This document shows positions 8,734-17,704 of a stretch of DNA of 64,000 nt, piece by piece. The notes below the pieces were generated by a model. It was not told the DNA's origin and made no database searches. It was given only the letters and a program-made list of their open reading frames with translations. The translations under genes and the position numbers were made by a program. The stretch's first letter is position 1. Each line of letters starts with the position of its first letter. Source of the DNA: Nocardia amamiensis (GTDB taxonomy: Bacteria; Actinomycetota; Actinomycetes; Mycobacteriales; Mycobacteriaceae); the NCBI RefSeq assembly GCF_015477605.1, contig NZ_JADLQX010000018.1, positions 1 through 64,000 on the forward strand. The letters run 5' to 3'.

Positions 8734-10352
8734 GTCCGATGTATGTACTCGGCATTCACGGAACCTTCGGCCGCGCCGATCACGACGCCGCCGCCGTACT
8801 CGTCCACGACGACCGAATCATCGCCGCGGCCGAGGAAGAACGATTCATCCGCTACAAGCACGCCGTCGGACTCATGCCCGACCACGCGATCCGGTACGTG
8901 TTGGGCGAGGCGGGGATCGGCATGCACGAGGTGGATGTGATCGCATTCCCGCGCGCCACCTGGCGCGACTTCGGTCCTCGGTTCGAGGCGTATCTGTGGT
9001 ACCAGTTCGGGCACGTTCCCGTCATCGAGTACGTCGATCATCACCTGGCGCATGCGGCCTCGGCGTATCTGGTGTCGGGTTTCGACGATTCCCTGGTGGT
9101 CACGGCCGACCAGGCCGGTGACGGTATCTGCGCGGCGGTGTTCCGCGGCAGTGCCGGCACACTCACCCCGGTCGAGTCGGTGGCGTTTCCCGACTCGATC
9201 GGCCTGTTCGCTGCCGCCCTCACGCAGTACCTCGGGTATCGCAGTCAGCACGACGAGTACAAGGTGATGGGCCTGGCCGCCCACGGCGTCCCGTATCGTC
9301 GGCAGCCGCTGCTTGCGATTGATGCCGGGCGCCCGCACCTGAACACCACGCTGCTGCACCGCGAGGTCTTCCACCGGCATCCGCTGTTCCACACCGACCA
9401 GCTGCCCATGATCGCCGAGGACACCCTGCCCGGCTTCCCGCCCCGGCGACTGCCCGGCGGCCCGCTGCACCGCGAGCACGCCAACGTCGCTGCCACCGCC
9501 CAAGCCGCCATTGAAGCCGCAGTGCGGGGGCTGGTCGAACGCCACCGCCAACCCGGCGACACGCGCTTGTGCGTGGCCGGCGGGGTCATGGAAAACTCCG
9601 TCGCCGTCGGCAAACTCCTCACTCACGGCGGGTTCATCGACGTCTATGCCGCTCCCGCGTGCGGAGACGCCGGAACCGCCCTGGGTGCGGCGCTGGTCGT
9701 CGCCGTCGCCCACGGCTACCGTCCGGCCCGCCTGGACGACACACGTCTCGGTCCGGCCTACAGCGATGACGCGATCGAGTCGGTGCTGCGCGAATGCGGG
9801 ATCACCTACCAGGTGACCGAGGACCCCGCTGCCAGCGCGGCGGAGTTGCTGGCCGCGGGGCGGATCGTCGCGTGGTTCTGCGGCCGCATGGAATTCGGGC
9901 CCCGCGCGCTCGGTGCCCGGTCACTGCTGGCCGACCCGTCGTCGGCGGCGATGCGGGAACGGGTCAACCGCATCAAGCGACGCGAAGAGTTCCGGCCTTT
10001 CGGGCCATCGGTTCTCGCCGAGCATATTCCGGACCTTTTCGGCCGCACCGATATTCGGGCACCGTTCATGTCATTCACGCTGCCAACCGCCAACGGTGAC
10101 CCGATCGTGGCGGCCATGCACGTCGACGGCACCAGCCGACCCCAGACCGTGCCGCCAGGCCCCGGTGCATATCGGCGGCTGATCGAACAATTTCATCAAC
10201 TCACCGGGGTACCCGCAGTGCTGAACACCAGCCTGAACTCCGGATGGGAGCCGATCGTCGCCGACCCCGCCCACGCCCTGGCCTTCTTCGGTTCCTCTCC
10301 GGCCGATGCCCTGGTGATCGGCACACACGTCGTCACCAAGAGCGGCCGCTGA
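8730..10352 (+). CDS. NodU/TobZ-family carbamoyltransferase
   Basis: A 540-residue enzyme of the O-carbamoyltransferase family, which uses carbamoyl phosphate and ATP to carbamoylate a hydroxyl (NodU, TobZ, NovN). The N-terminal Kae1-like domain starts LGIHGTFGRADHDAAAVLV and holds the metal-binding HHLAHAASAY. AGGVMENS is the phosphate loop. The C-terminal domain has GRMEFGPRALGARS, REEFRPFGPSV and NTSLN, all diagnostic. GTG at 8,730 overlaps the upstream stop; ATG at 8,739 is an equally good start three codons later. Length is normal and no key motif is lost. It implies the pathway product carries a carbamate. Confidence 0.92.
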   Translation: MSPMYVLGIHGTFGRADHDAAAVLVHDDRIIAAAEEERFIRYKHAVGLMPDHAIRYVLGEAGIGMHEVDVIAFPRATWRDFGPRFEAYLWYQFGHVPVIEYVDHHLAHAASAYLVSGFDDSLVVTADQAGDGICAAVFRGSAGTLTPVESVAFPDSIGLFAAALTQYLGYRSQHDEYKVMGLAAHGVPYRRQPLLAIDAGRPHLNTTLLHREVFHRHPLFHTDQLPMIAEDTLPGFPPRRLPGGPLHREHANVAATAQAAIEAAVRGLVERHRQPGDTRLCVAGGVMENSVAVGKLLTHGGFIDVYAAPACGDAGTALGAALVVAVAHGYRPARLDDTRLGPAYSDDAIESVLRECGITYQVTEDPAASAAELLAAGRIVAWFCGRMEFGPRALGARSLLADPSSAAMRERVNRIKRREEFRPFGPSVLAEHIPDLFGRTDIRAPFMSFTLPTANGDPIVAAMHVDGTSRPQTVPPGPGAYRRLIEQFHQLTGVPAVLNTSLNSGWEPIVADPAHALAFFGSSPADALVIGTHVVTKSGR

Positions 10353-10356
10353 GCGC

Positions 10357-11160
10357 ATGGACGACTCGCTCGCCCTGCTGGACGACCAGATCGCCATCCA
10401 CAAGCGTTATTCGCAGCACCCCTACGACCTGGACGCCGATGTGGCCGGCGCGCTCGCGCTCACCGGAGACGAGCAGATCCTCGACGTGGGTTGCGGGACC
10501 GGAGAATTCCTGCGCCACCTGCTCCACCACGGCCATCGAGGACCGCTCATAGGCATCGACCTCCGGCCCGCGGCGGTCGAAGCCACCAACCGCACTCCCG
10601 GGTTGCGCGCCTGCAGAGCCAACGTGGACCAGTTGCCGTTCACTGCGTCGATGTTCGACCGCGCCACCGCCAAGCATGTCCTCTACTACCTGCCCGACCC
10701 GGCCCGCTCGCTGCGCGAACTGCGCAGGGTGACCCGGCCTGGTGGGCGGGTCTGCGTGAGCATCAACCACACCCAGACCGCACCCCGAATCCACGCGCTC
10801 GTCGCCGCTCACGCGGCCCGGTCCGGATTTGCCCCACAGCCGGCTTCAGCGGTGTGGGCCGCGCAGCCGGGCATGCCGGATTCGGTCACCGTGGCCACCG
10901 TCGCGCCACTGATGCGGGCCACGTTCGGCAATGTGACCATCCGCCGCCGCGACAACGCCCTGCTGTTTCCGAGCGTGGCGTCGCTGCTGCGGTATGCCGA
11001 AGTGATCGTGCGGTTCTCCTGCGGCGTGCCGCCGCAGAATTCGCACCACGACGCGATCCTCGCCCAGGTACGCGACGAGGTCCGGGCGTGGTTCGCCGCC
11101 AACAACAGCCGACCGTGGCGCGACGCGAAGGGCTACACCGTCTTCACCAGCACCCGATAG
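10357..11160 (+). CDS. class I SAM-dependent methyltransferase
   Basis: A 267-residue methyltransferase. Motif I ILDVGCGTGEF binds SAM. GIDLRP is the acidic end of strand 2, and LYYLPDPARSLRELRRVTRPGG covers motifs II-III. The last third (residues ~155-267) is a variable substrate cap. It lies 4 bp after the carbamoyltransferase and is the last gene of the operon, facing the convergent dehydratase gene 19 bp away. It could be an O-, N- or C-methyltransferase. The fold is clear but the acceptor is not. Confidence 0.82.
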   Translation: MDDSLALLDDQIAIHKRYSQHPYDLDADVAGALALTGDEQILDVGCGTGEFLRHLLHHGHRGPLIGIDLRPAAVEATNRTPGLRACRANVDQLPFTASMFDRATAKHVLYYLPDPARSLRELRRVTRPGGRVCVSINHTQTAPRIHALVAAHAARSGFAPQPASAVWAAQPGMPDSVTVATVAPLMRATFGNVTIRRRDNALLFPSVASLLRYAEVIVRFSCGVPPQNSHHDAILAQVRDEVRAWFAANNSRPWRDAKGYTVFTSTR

Positions 11161-11179
11161 CCAACGCTCAGGGGCTTTC

Positions 11180-12247
11180 TCAGCTTCGTGGCGAATCCGC
11201 ACCCACTCGACTCCAGTCGAACCCGAGTTCGCCCTTGTCCGCGATGATCCGCTCCCACCAGTCGCGGTTGTCGCGATACCAGCCGACGGTCTCGGCGATC
11301 TCCGGTTCGAACCGCCGCACTGGCCGCCACCCCAGCTCGGCTTCGAGCTTCTCCGGATTGATCACGTAGCGGCGGTCGTGATTCGGGCGATCCTCGATGT
11401 GCTGGATCCATTCGGCTGGGTCCAGCCCCAGCTCGGTCACCACCATGCGGGCGATATCGAGGTTGGTCACCTCGTGACGCGCCGAGATATCGAAGATCGG
11501 CAGCAGCCCGGGATCGGTCGCTGCCGTCTTCGGGATCGGCCCGAGCTCCGCGTGCAGCACCCGGTGCACCGCATCGCAGTGGTCCAGGACATGCAACCAG
11601 TCACGGCTCTGCAATCCGTCGCCGTAGACGGGGATCTTGCGGCCCCGCAGCACGTTCGTCACGGCCAGCGGGATCAGTTTCTCCGGCAGCTGATAGGGGC
11701 CGAAGTTGTTGGCGCAGTGGGTCAAGCGGATGTTCATCTCGGGGTAGGTCGCCATGTAGGCGCGCACCATCTGATCCCCGGCGGCCTTGGCCGCCGAGTA
11801 CGGTGTCTTCGCATTCAGCGGGCTGCGCTCGGTGAACCACTTCTCACCCGGCGGCAGCTCCCCGTACACCTCGATCGTCGACACGTGCACGTGCGAACGG
11901 ACCGGGACCAGGCGGCTGGCTTCGGCCATCACCTGCGCACCCAGCGCGTTGGACCGCATGAACGCCGATGGGCCCAGGATCGCGCGGTCGTTGTGGGACT
12001 CGGCAGCGAAGTTGACCACATAGTCCGGCCGATACCGCCGATAGATCGCCTCCATCACCTCCAGGTCGGCGATGTCGGCTTTCTCGAAGGTGATGCGGTC
12101 GATCACCGGGTCCAGGTTGGCCATGTTCCCGGCGAACCCGATGTAGTCCACCGCCACCACCTGCGCATCCGGTTCCCGCTCCAGTAGGAAATGCACGTAG
12201 TTCGCGCCGATGAAACCCGCGGCGCCGGTCACGAGGTAGACGGCCAT
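11180..12247 (-). CDS. dTDP-glucose 4,6-dehydratase-like protein (RmlB family)
   Basis: A 355-residue extended SDR closely matching RmlB-type dehydratases. Visible are GAAGFIGANY at the N terminus, FAAESHNDRAI, NNFGPYQLPEKLIP, YGDGLQSRDWLHV and the catalytic Y150-xxx-K154 pair. The family removes water from dTDP-glucose to give the 4-keto-6-deoxy sugar. An oddity: the signature Thr-Asp-Glu is Thr124-Ile125-Glu126, so the aspartate acting as general acid is gone. It may be inactive for dehydration or do a different reaction. The start ATG at 12,247 fits family length; the open frame extends 72 codons further upstream with unlikely sequence. It is convergent to the methyltransferase gene. Confidence 0.85.
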   Translation of the reverse strand: MAVYLVTGAAGFIGANYVHFLLEREPDAQVVAVDYIGFAGNMANLDPVIDRITFEKADIADLEVMEAIYRRYRPDYVVNFAAESHNDRAILGPSAFMRSNALGAQVMAEASRLVPVRSHVHVSTIEVYGELPPGEKWFTERSPLNAKTPYSAAKAAGDQMVRAYMATYPEMNIRLTHCANNFGPYQLPEKLIPLAVTNVLRGRKIPVYGDGLQSRDWLHVLDHCDAVHRVLHAELGPIPKTAATDPGLLPIFDISARHEVTNLDIARMVVTELGLDPAEWIQHIEDRPNHDRRYVINPEKLEAELGWRPVRRFEPEIAETVGWYRDNRDWWERIIADKGELGFDWSRVGADSPRS

Positions 12248-13133
12248 GACTGGCGAGCCTAGCCGACCCCGCGCACACGCGGAGCCTTCCCTCGTCAGGC
12301 AACGGCCGCACTCCGGCGCTGACCTCAGGTGGCTTCCGACACAGCATGAGAGAAGTCCGCGCCAGTGCTCGTCTGCGTGGTGGGTGGAACGCACCATGCT
12401 GGAGAAGGTGACCGTGCCGAACGACGCCCCTTCGCATGCACTGGAAGCGAGGGCGATATCCATGCTGCGGCGAGATGCTCACCACGTGCGTGGTACGAAC
12501 AGGGGCGTTGTCACTTGCGCGCGCGCCGAGCGCGCTGCGCGCGAACTCTGGCATGAGGGCGGCGCGGAGCTTCGAGCAGACATAGACGACCACAGCGCGG
12601 CGGCCGATTCGATTTCGCCCAGCTGGCGGCTATGGCCACAGTCCTATGCTGGCCGCCAACGCTCTGCAGCCTGCACTGAGCGAGGCAACCGCGAAACACA
12701 GCTTGATCTACCGCCAGCGGCAGACGCTCGATGAATACCTCGACGCCGAGCGCGCGTCCTGCTTGTGCGCGTATCGGACGGCCCGCGCGGCGCGCCCGCC
12801 ATGTTTGGTCGCAAGTCCGGATCCCGCTGGCTGCTGAGCCGAGGCACGCGACGGAAGGTAGTAGAGGTCCCCAATCGCGACAGGCACAGTTGAAGCGAAG
12901 CGCGCCATGGATGTGTGCGCGAGCGGGGGAACTGGCCCCCGCCTCGTGCGCGCCGCCGCGCACACTGCGCATGCCAGGCACCCATGGTGCGCGCGACGCG
13001 CGCGACCACCGAGCCCGACTGCTGAATCGTGCTGCTCTTCCAACGTGAGCAGGGCGTCCTACATCGAAGGCTGCGCTGGGTAGCCCCCGCAGGAACTACA
13101 GAACCGCGCACCGCGAGAGAAACTGGACGACTG
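12248..13133. other. no gene seen; alternating GC-rich stretches
   Basis: About 890 bp without a credible gene. All frames are arginine- and alanine-rich shadows. Several short runs of alternating GCGC occur (about 12,518-12,545 and 12,935-13,010). It holds the promoter of the RmlB-like gene at its left edge and the 3' side of the toxin-antitoxin pair at its right edge. Confidence 0.4.
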
Positions 13134-13478
13134 TCAGTCGGCGATCAAACCAGCCAGCGCGCCAACGACTTGGCGCATGGTCGGCTCCGTCACGACACCC
13201 AGGCGTTCGGTGAACCACGGGACATACAGCGGAGTGATGCGGTAGACGACCGCGGACAAGCCGGAAAGCGGGTCGTCGTCGGACAGCTCCACCGCCAAAC
13301 CGGGCATGCGAGGCGCGGCCTCGATCGGCACCGCCAGCACGGTCGGCAGCACCGAGTTGATTCCGGTGCGCTGCACCACCAGCACCCGATCACCACTGAG
13401 CGCCGAGGGCTTCTCACGGCCAGAGATCGTCGGCAGATAGCGCCACAGCTCCCCGCGGGCGGGCGGGGCTGCGGTCAC
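13134..13478 (-). CDS. type II toxin, PemK/MazF family
   Basis: A 114-residue MazF/PemK-fold protein, normally a sequence-specific endoribonuclease. The N-terminal RGELWRYLP and the later SGDRVLVVQ and TVLAVPIEA stretches match the SH3-like barrel of the family. The N terminus has a few extra residues before RGE. It starts at GTG 13,478, overlapping the antitoxin stop by four bases (GTGA), the standard antitoxin-first operon order. The toxin is therefore made only after the antitoxin has been translated. Confidence 0.8.
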   Translation of the reverse strand: MTAAPPARGELWRYLPTISGREKPSALSGDRVLVVQRTGINSVLPTVLAVPIEAAPRMPGLAVELSDDDPLSGLSAVVYRITPLYVPWFTERLGVVTEPTMRQVVGALAGLIAD

Positions 13479-13729
13479 CAGGAGGACCCGCTGGCGCGGA
13501 TCGCGTCGTTCATCGCCGCGCGCTCAGCCTCGGCCTCGGCGAAATACTCGACGGTGGCGCGCCCCTGGCTGTGTTCGTAGTTGGCCGCGATACGGGCCGA
13601 GTTGCGCATCACTTTATCCAGCAGCGCGGACTCCGCCCACGCGGACAACGTCATCCCATCGGCGGCAGCGGCCTGCTTGGCCTGCTCCAGCACCGCAGAG
13701 TCCAAGCTCAGGGACGTATTAGACTTCAT
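13475..13729 (-). CDS. ribbon-helix-helix-type antitoxin
   Basis: An 84-residue protein starting MKSNTSLSLDSAVLEQAKQA. The N-terminal strand and two helices (to about residue 45, DGMTLSAWAESALLD) fit a MetJ/Arc ribbon-helix-helix DNA-binding domain. The acidic C-terminal half (VEYFAEAEAERAAMNDAI) is the expected toxin-wrapping segment. It precedes and overlaps the MazF gene. No Shine-Dalgarno lies before the ATG at 13,729. Instead a -10-like element ends seven bases upstream, suggesting a leaderless message. Confidence 0.78.
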   Translation of the reverse strand: MKSNTSLSLDSAVLEQAKQAAAADGMTLSAWAESALLDKVMRNSARIAANYEHSQGRATVEYFAEAEAERAAMNDAIRASGSSW

Positions 13730-13736
13730 AATAGGA

Positions 13737-13745
13737 ATCGTAACA
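13737..13745 (-). promoter_or_regulatory. extended -10 for leaderless antitoxin transcript
   Basis: On the minus strand, TGT-TACGAT reads as an extended -10. Its last base is separated by seven bases from the A of the antitoxin start codon, so transcription would begin at or one base from the ATG. No good -35 is visible, which fits an extended -10 promoter. Ribbon-helix-helix antitoxins usually repress their own promoter. Confidence 0.45.
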
Positions 13746-13967
13746 GTCCCGGCCGGTCTGGGATAGGCGCTGTCGCGGCCGTCGTCGGCGCTTCCGGAGG
13801 CTGCCGAACGCAACAAGGAACTGCTGATCAGCGTAGGACCACCGCGTTGCCCGTAGTGGGGCCACCGACAGCAACGCGGAAGTGGAAACAGGTTATTCGC
13901 GTTGTCGATTGGCCGACGCCGCGTTTCCGAACGACTGATATGCGGCATGTCAGTGCCTTGCTTGCCG

Positions 13968-14798
13968 CTACGGGACGTCGTACGGCTTGGTTCCTTTTGC
14001 CCACCGACGTGCTGCGCCAGGCCGGATTTGAACACGTACGCCGTATGACTTGCCAGCGCTACCACCCAGGAGGGTACTGTCGGGTCCACCTACGAGAAGC
14101 GCGGAGGCGACGAGGGACTGACCGGTGGTCGCCAGGCGATCGACGAGCGGCCGGACCTGCCGAACTGCATCAGCGTGCAGGTAGCTGACCATCATTCCGT
14201 CAATCAGAACTTGGACGGCGTCGTCCCGGTCAGACCGCACAACCGCTGGTATGTGCTTGTCGAAAGGATGACGCCACGGTCGGGGTGTGCGCGCGACCCG
14301 GGCAAGAACAGTCTGATACCTGCTTGTACCTGCTATCGGATAGATCGTGGCCGAACCCCTGCCGACGTTCATGTACCCGTGATTCCAGGTGCCTGCGCAA
14401 TACGCAGCGAGGGCGTCTTCGAGTTCAACGTGCGACAATTCAACCCGTAATAGTTCGTGAGGCCCCGCCTCGGCCAACGTCTGTGTGGCTGTGATCTCGA
14501 GTTCCTTGATCTTGCCGTCGGCCAATGCGAAATTGAAGCGGGTAGGACCGTTGAACCCGCACCCACCGACGTTGGCCACGATGCTGATGCGCTCGCCCTC
14601 GCCATCGACGCGGGTCGGGGTCCAAGTTTGCTCAACCCCTATTACCTCGCACTCAAGCCAATTGCGGAGCGTGCAGCGAGAGCCCAAGTCGTCGACCACA
14701 CCGTCGGCGACGAACTGGGCAAGAAATGCGTCAGCGTCTCCGGAGTTGACGGCGGCGACAGCCTTGTCGATGGGGGATGGCAGCACGACTGCGGACAT
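13968..14798 (-). CDS. NTF2-like (SnoaL-fold) protein with odd C-terminal extension
   Basis: A 276-residue open frame. Residues 1 to ~112 are a good NTF2-like domain: PIDKAVAAVNSGDADAFLAQF, then a basic/aromatic middle, then FNFALADGKIKELEITA as the closing strands. NTF2-like proteins normally end about here. The remaining ~160 residues are less protein-like and may be read-through after loss of the original stop, or another fused domain I cannot name. The start ATG is at 14,798. No operon partner is obvious. Substrate and role are unknown. Confidence 0.55.
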   Translation of the reverse strand: MSAVVLPSPIDKAVAAVNSGDADAFLAQFVADGVVDDLGSRCTLRNWLECEVIGVEQTWTPTRVDGEGERISIVANVGGCGFNGPTRFNFALADGKIKELEITATQTLAEAGPHELLRVELSHVELEDALAAYCAGTWNHGYMNVGRGSATIYPIAGTSRYQTVLARVARTPRPWRHPFDKHIPAVVRSDRDDAVQVLIDGMMVSYLHADAVRQVRPLVDRLATTGQSLVASALLVGGPDSTLLGGSAGKSYGVRVQIRPGAARRWAKGTKPYDVP

Positions 14799-15288
14799 GA
14801 CTCAAGTCTCGCAATAGCTCATGGCCTCCACACCATCAACACCACCGGTTGGTCCCACAATGAGGCGGCAAGCGACAACCGACAATGTACGCAACCGCCA
14901 AGAACAGCTGGGAACTACCGCCAACGACACCTGGGAACGGCACAGAGCTGATCACTCGCCCGCCAGCCGCCACCACAGCTGGGAGCCGCACGGGGAGGCG
15001 ATACCAGATGGCAGTTCGGCTTTCGTTGGAAGAGGCGGCACTGAGCACGGCGACCACACAGTGGCGCGGTCCGGTCGCGCACCGGAGCCGGTCGCTGAGG
15101 CCGCCCGCGCCACTGAGGCCGACGTCCCGAATCAGGTGGTTCCTGCATTGGTCGGGCTGGACGCAATGGCAACAACGGTGGCCACACTCGGCGCGACACC
15201 CACCGCTGCCGGTGCCCGGAGTAGCGAGGGTATCAGGTGTAACGGCGAAGGCGTGGTTCTGGCGCAGATGCTCGGGGTTCGAGGTGGT
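14799..15288. other. intergenic, no gene seen
   Basis: About 490 bp between two minus-strand genes. Open frames here are rich in Arg/Ser/Pro with no motifs. It should hold the promoter of the NTF2-like gene at the left edge. Confidence 0.4.
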
Positions 15289-16047
15289 CTATTCGCTGAA
15301 TGGTGCCGATTGGACCATGAGGTCGAACATTCCGAACCGATGCAGTAGAGCGGTGCGGCCGTCGGGGACAGCGGCTGCCTCGCGGGCGACCACGTCAATG
15401 ACAAGACGCTTGAAGTCCAGGCGCGGGTGGTGAGCGATGACTTCGGTGACCCACTGCGGGTCGAGTTCGTGTAGGCGGTTGCCGAACAGATCCACTCCCG
15501 CGCCAGCAGACAGCGCGCCGGCGAGGTCGGAAAGGTCGGAGTCGACGCCGAGGGTCATGTGTGAGGCGATGCCGTCGCGGATGAGGGCGACGCGATCGGC
15601 GGGCTCGCCGAGTGCGCTGAGGATGCGGGTGGCGTGCTCGGCGCCGCGGACTGCGAAGCAGCGGTTGGGTTGTGGGTGTTCCAGTTCGATGTCGTGCAGC
15701 ATCGCCGCGGTGAAGAACAGTTCGTCATCCAGTTGTGCACCGTGTGCGTGGGCTAGGGCCTTGCCGAAAGCCCACACGCGGTAGGAGTGTTCGATCATGG
15801 TCGGGCTCAGCACACCGTGGGCTTCTCGTTGGGCGGCTAACGCCATCGCCGTATCAGGCGGCCGCAGCGCCGCCTCATCGAGCCGGGCTTTTGCTGCTCC
15901 GGTGCCGAAGAACGCCGCGACGCGCCCGCCCAGCACTGTCGGCATCGCGAACAGCAGCAGCCCGAGCAATTGATTCATTTGCCGCCGGGTCAAGTTTCCG
16001 CCGCTGGTGGCTGCCCAGTGCCAGTCGAATCCCTGTGGTGGTGCCAT
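15289..16047 (-). CDS. HD-domain protein
   Basis: A 252-residue HD-superfamily protein, probably a metal-dependent phosphohydrolase or related hydrolase. HSYRVWAFGKALAHAHG supplies the first His, and the AAMLHDIEL stretch the His-Asp pair that names the family. Later HMTLGVDSD continues the metal site. The first ~80 residues are outside the HD core and contain a hydrophobic helix (LLGLLLFAMPTVLG). The ATG at 16,047 has GAGGTG six bases upstream. Related actinobacterial HD proteins include cyanamide-hydratase-like enzymes. Substrate is unknown. Confidence 0.75.
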   Translation of the reverse strand: MAPPQGFDWHWAATSGGNLTRRQMNQLLGLLLFAMPTVLGGRVAAFFGTGAAKARLDEAALRPPDTAMALAAQREAHGVLSPTMIEHSYRVWAFGKALAHAHGAQLDDELFFTAAMLHDIELEHPQPNRCFAVRGAEHATRILSALGEPADRVALIRDGIASHMTLGVDSDLSDLAGALSAGAGVDLFGNRLHELDPQWVTEVIAHHPRLDFKRLVIDVVAREAAAVPDGRTALLHRFGMFDLMVQSAPFSE

Positions 16048-16665
16048 CGCACACCTCGATTTCCTTGCAGCAGCGGGACCAGAAATTCGCACGGACAAGC
16101 GGTGCGTCACCAAGTCGCTGAAATGTAACTTTCCTCTGTAACCAGGATTAATAGGTGTGCAGCTGTCGTCAATAGCAGCAGCCGCCCCATTTTGTATGTG
16201 CGTAAGTGCGCAGACACCCACACTGGGTGCATCATTACGCCCAAGATGCGAGCCGGGATAGCCGCAGGATGGCGACCGCGGGAGAACCTTCAGCGCGTCC
16301 CCATCTGCGGCGTCACGTCATTTTTCGGCCACAGCATGTCATCGCACCGGGTGTAGCACTCCATTTCTTCATCCAATACGGTCGGTAACAGCAGTCATAG
16401 ACGAAACGCTTCGAGCGTACACAGTTGCAGTGGAGTAAAAATATTGGATTCCGGGTAGTTCGGCGCGGCGACGGCCGTCCTGCGGTCGCGGCGGGCGCAG
16501 TCATTCAGCCGGAGCGCTTCATTCGGTTATCATTTGGAATTCCGAAATTCTATCCTCGGTTAGTGCCCGTTGCCCGCACGCGGTTGGGCACTAATGGTAT
16601 TAAGTGGCGAATTGTCGGAGGCTGGTGCGATCCTCGACAGAACAGATTTGTATCGGGAGGTGAGC
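16048..16665. other. AT-richer intergenic region
   Basis: About 620 bp, distinctly more AT-rich than its surroundings between about 16,380 and 16,620. No credible gene. It contains an inverted repeat (16,560-16,594) and the GGGAGGTG ribosome site (16,653-16,660) of the recombinase remnant. Confidence 0.45.
16560..16594. repeat. 9-bp inverted repeat upstream of recombinase remnant
   Basis: TTAGTGCCC at 16,560-16,568 and its exact complement at 16,586-16,594, with a 17-base spacer, lie about 70 bp before a tyrosine-recombinase-like reading frame. Paired arms like this can be recombinase core sites or operators. The TAGTGCCC arm recurs in the longer inverted repeat at 34,510. Confidence 0.4.
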
Positions 16666-17370
16666 ATGAGCAGCGCTGTCACCACGGTGGCGCAGGAAGC
16701 CTCGACCCGAGTGTCAGTGCCGCGGTCGCTGTGGGCGCGTGAAGAGCTGGCACGCTTCGACGCATATCTGGCAGGTCGAGACGACCTGTCACAGCGCTCC
16801 CGGGAGACCTACCGCGAGCGTGTCGCGGATCTGCTGACGTGGCTGGAGACTCGCAGCGAGCGCCAGGAGGCATTGTGTGATCCGACCGTTCGGGATCGAG
16901 TGGTGCTGGCGTATCAGGATCATCTGATAGGCGAGCGGCGGGTGAAGCCGTCGACGGTCAACCTGGCCCATGCAGCGATCAACACGTTCTACCGGTGGCG
17001 CGGCGTGGGACCGACCACGCTCGCACGGATCAAACACCCACCGCGCACACCACATACGCTCACCGCGGCACAGCTGAGCACTCTCCTGCGTGCTGCTGCC
17101 GCACACAGCCACCGCGATCACGCCATCATCGGACTTCTACTCAACAACGGCCTGTCGATGTCCGAAATTCGCTTGCTGAACGTGGAATGGTTGACACTGC
17201 GCGCGGACACCGGGCATCTCAAGGTACGTGGCCCTTCGGGGAACTCTCGCACCGTCGTCTTAGGGGCCAGTACCCGACGGCTGCTCGAGCTGTGGCTTGT
17301 CGAACGGCGCGCATTACTCGGTGCACTACGCCCGCGCGCGATGTCGCGCACCGTGCGCGCACCGGAACCC
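16666..17370 (+). pseudogene. truncated tyrosine recombinase
   Basis: Starting MSSAVTTVAQEAST after a strong GGGAGGTG, about 235 residues read as a tyrosine recombinase. They cover the SAM-like core-binding domain (LARFDAYLAG...RERVADLLTWLE) and the start of the catalytic domain. At the first catalytic arginine the motif is NGLSMSEIRLL instead of GLRxSE, so the arginine is replaced. The frame then leaves the family before the HxxR and tyrosine motifs and runs into an IS5-type transposase fragment. It is therefore a dead, cut recombinase. Confidence 0.7.
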
Positions 17371-17426
17371 GGCAGGCACCGAGCCCGACGCCGCTGTCCT
17401 TCGCGCAGGATGTGCTTCAATGCCTG

Positions 17427-17652
17427 CGTGAAGATGCGCGGCGCTGACACCGTGCCCGCTGGTTCGGCGGGCTATGACGCAGGCAAGAAGATCAAGGGCC
17501 GCAAACGCCACATCGCCACCGACACCTGCGGGCTGCTGCTGGCGGTCGTGGTGATTGCCGCGTCGATCCAGGACCGCGACGCCGCCCACCGACTGTTGGC
17601 CGCCGTGCGGGCCTGCCTCGCCACCGTTTCGCTGGTCTTCGCTGACGGCGGC
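17427..17652 (+). mobile_element. IS5-family transposase remnant
   Basis: About 75 residues in frame with the recombinase remnant match the middle of IS5-type DDE transposases: RGADTV, then GYDAGKKIKGRKRHI, HIATDTCGLLLAVVV with the first catalytic Asp, and LVFADGG with the second. The segment with the catalytic Glu is missing, and no terminal inverted repeats are apparent. The fragment sits exactly where both flanking genes lose their 3' ends. Confidence 0.72.
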
Positions 17653-17704
17653 CGCTCAGTGAGATCGGTGGTGTTCGCGACCCGCGCCGAGGGCACGTTG
17701 TTGT

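Noticed and set aside
12246..13111. Several overlapping frames in the gap after the RmlB-like gene
   Set aside because: No ribosome site, no motif, Arg/Ala-rich composition and mutual overlap on both strands.
14010..14075. A tRNA-like stretch on the minus strand with TTCAAAT and GGTAGCGC
   Set aside because: The bases flanking TTCAAAT do not form a T stem and no anticodon stem forms, so it is chance similarity.
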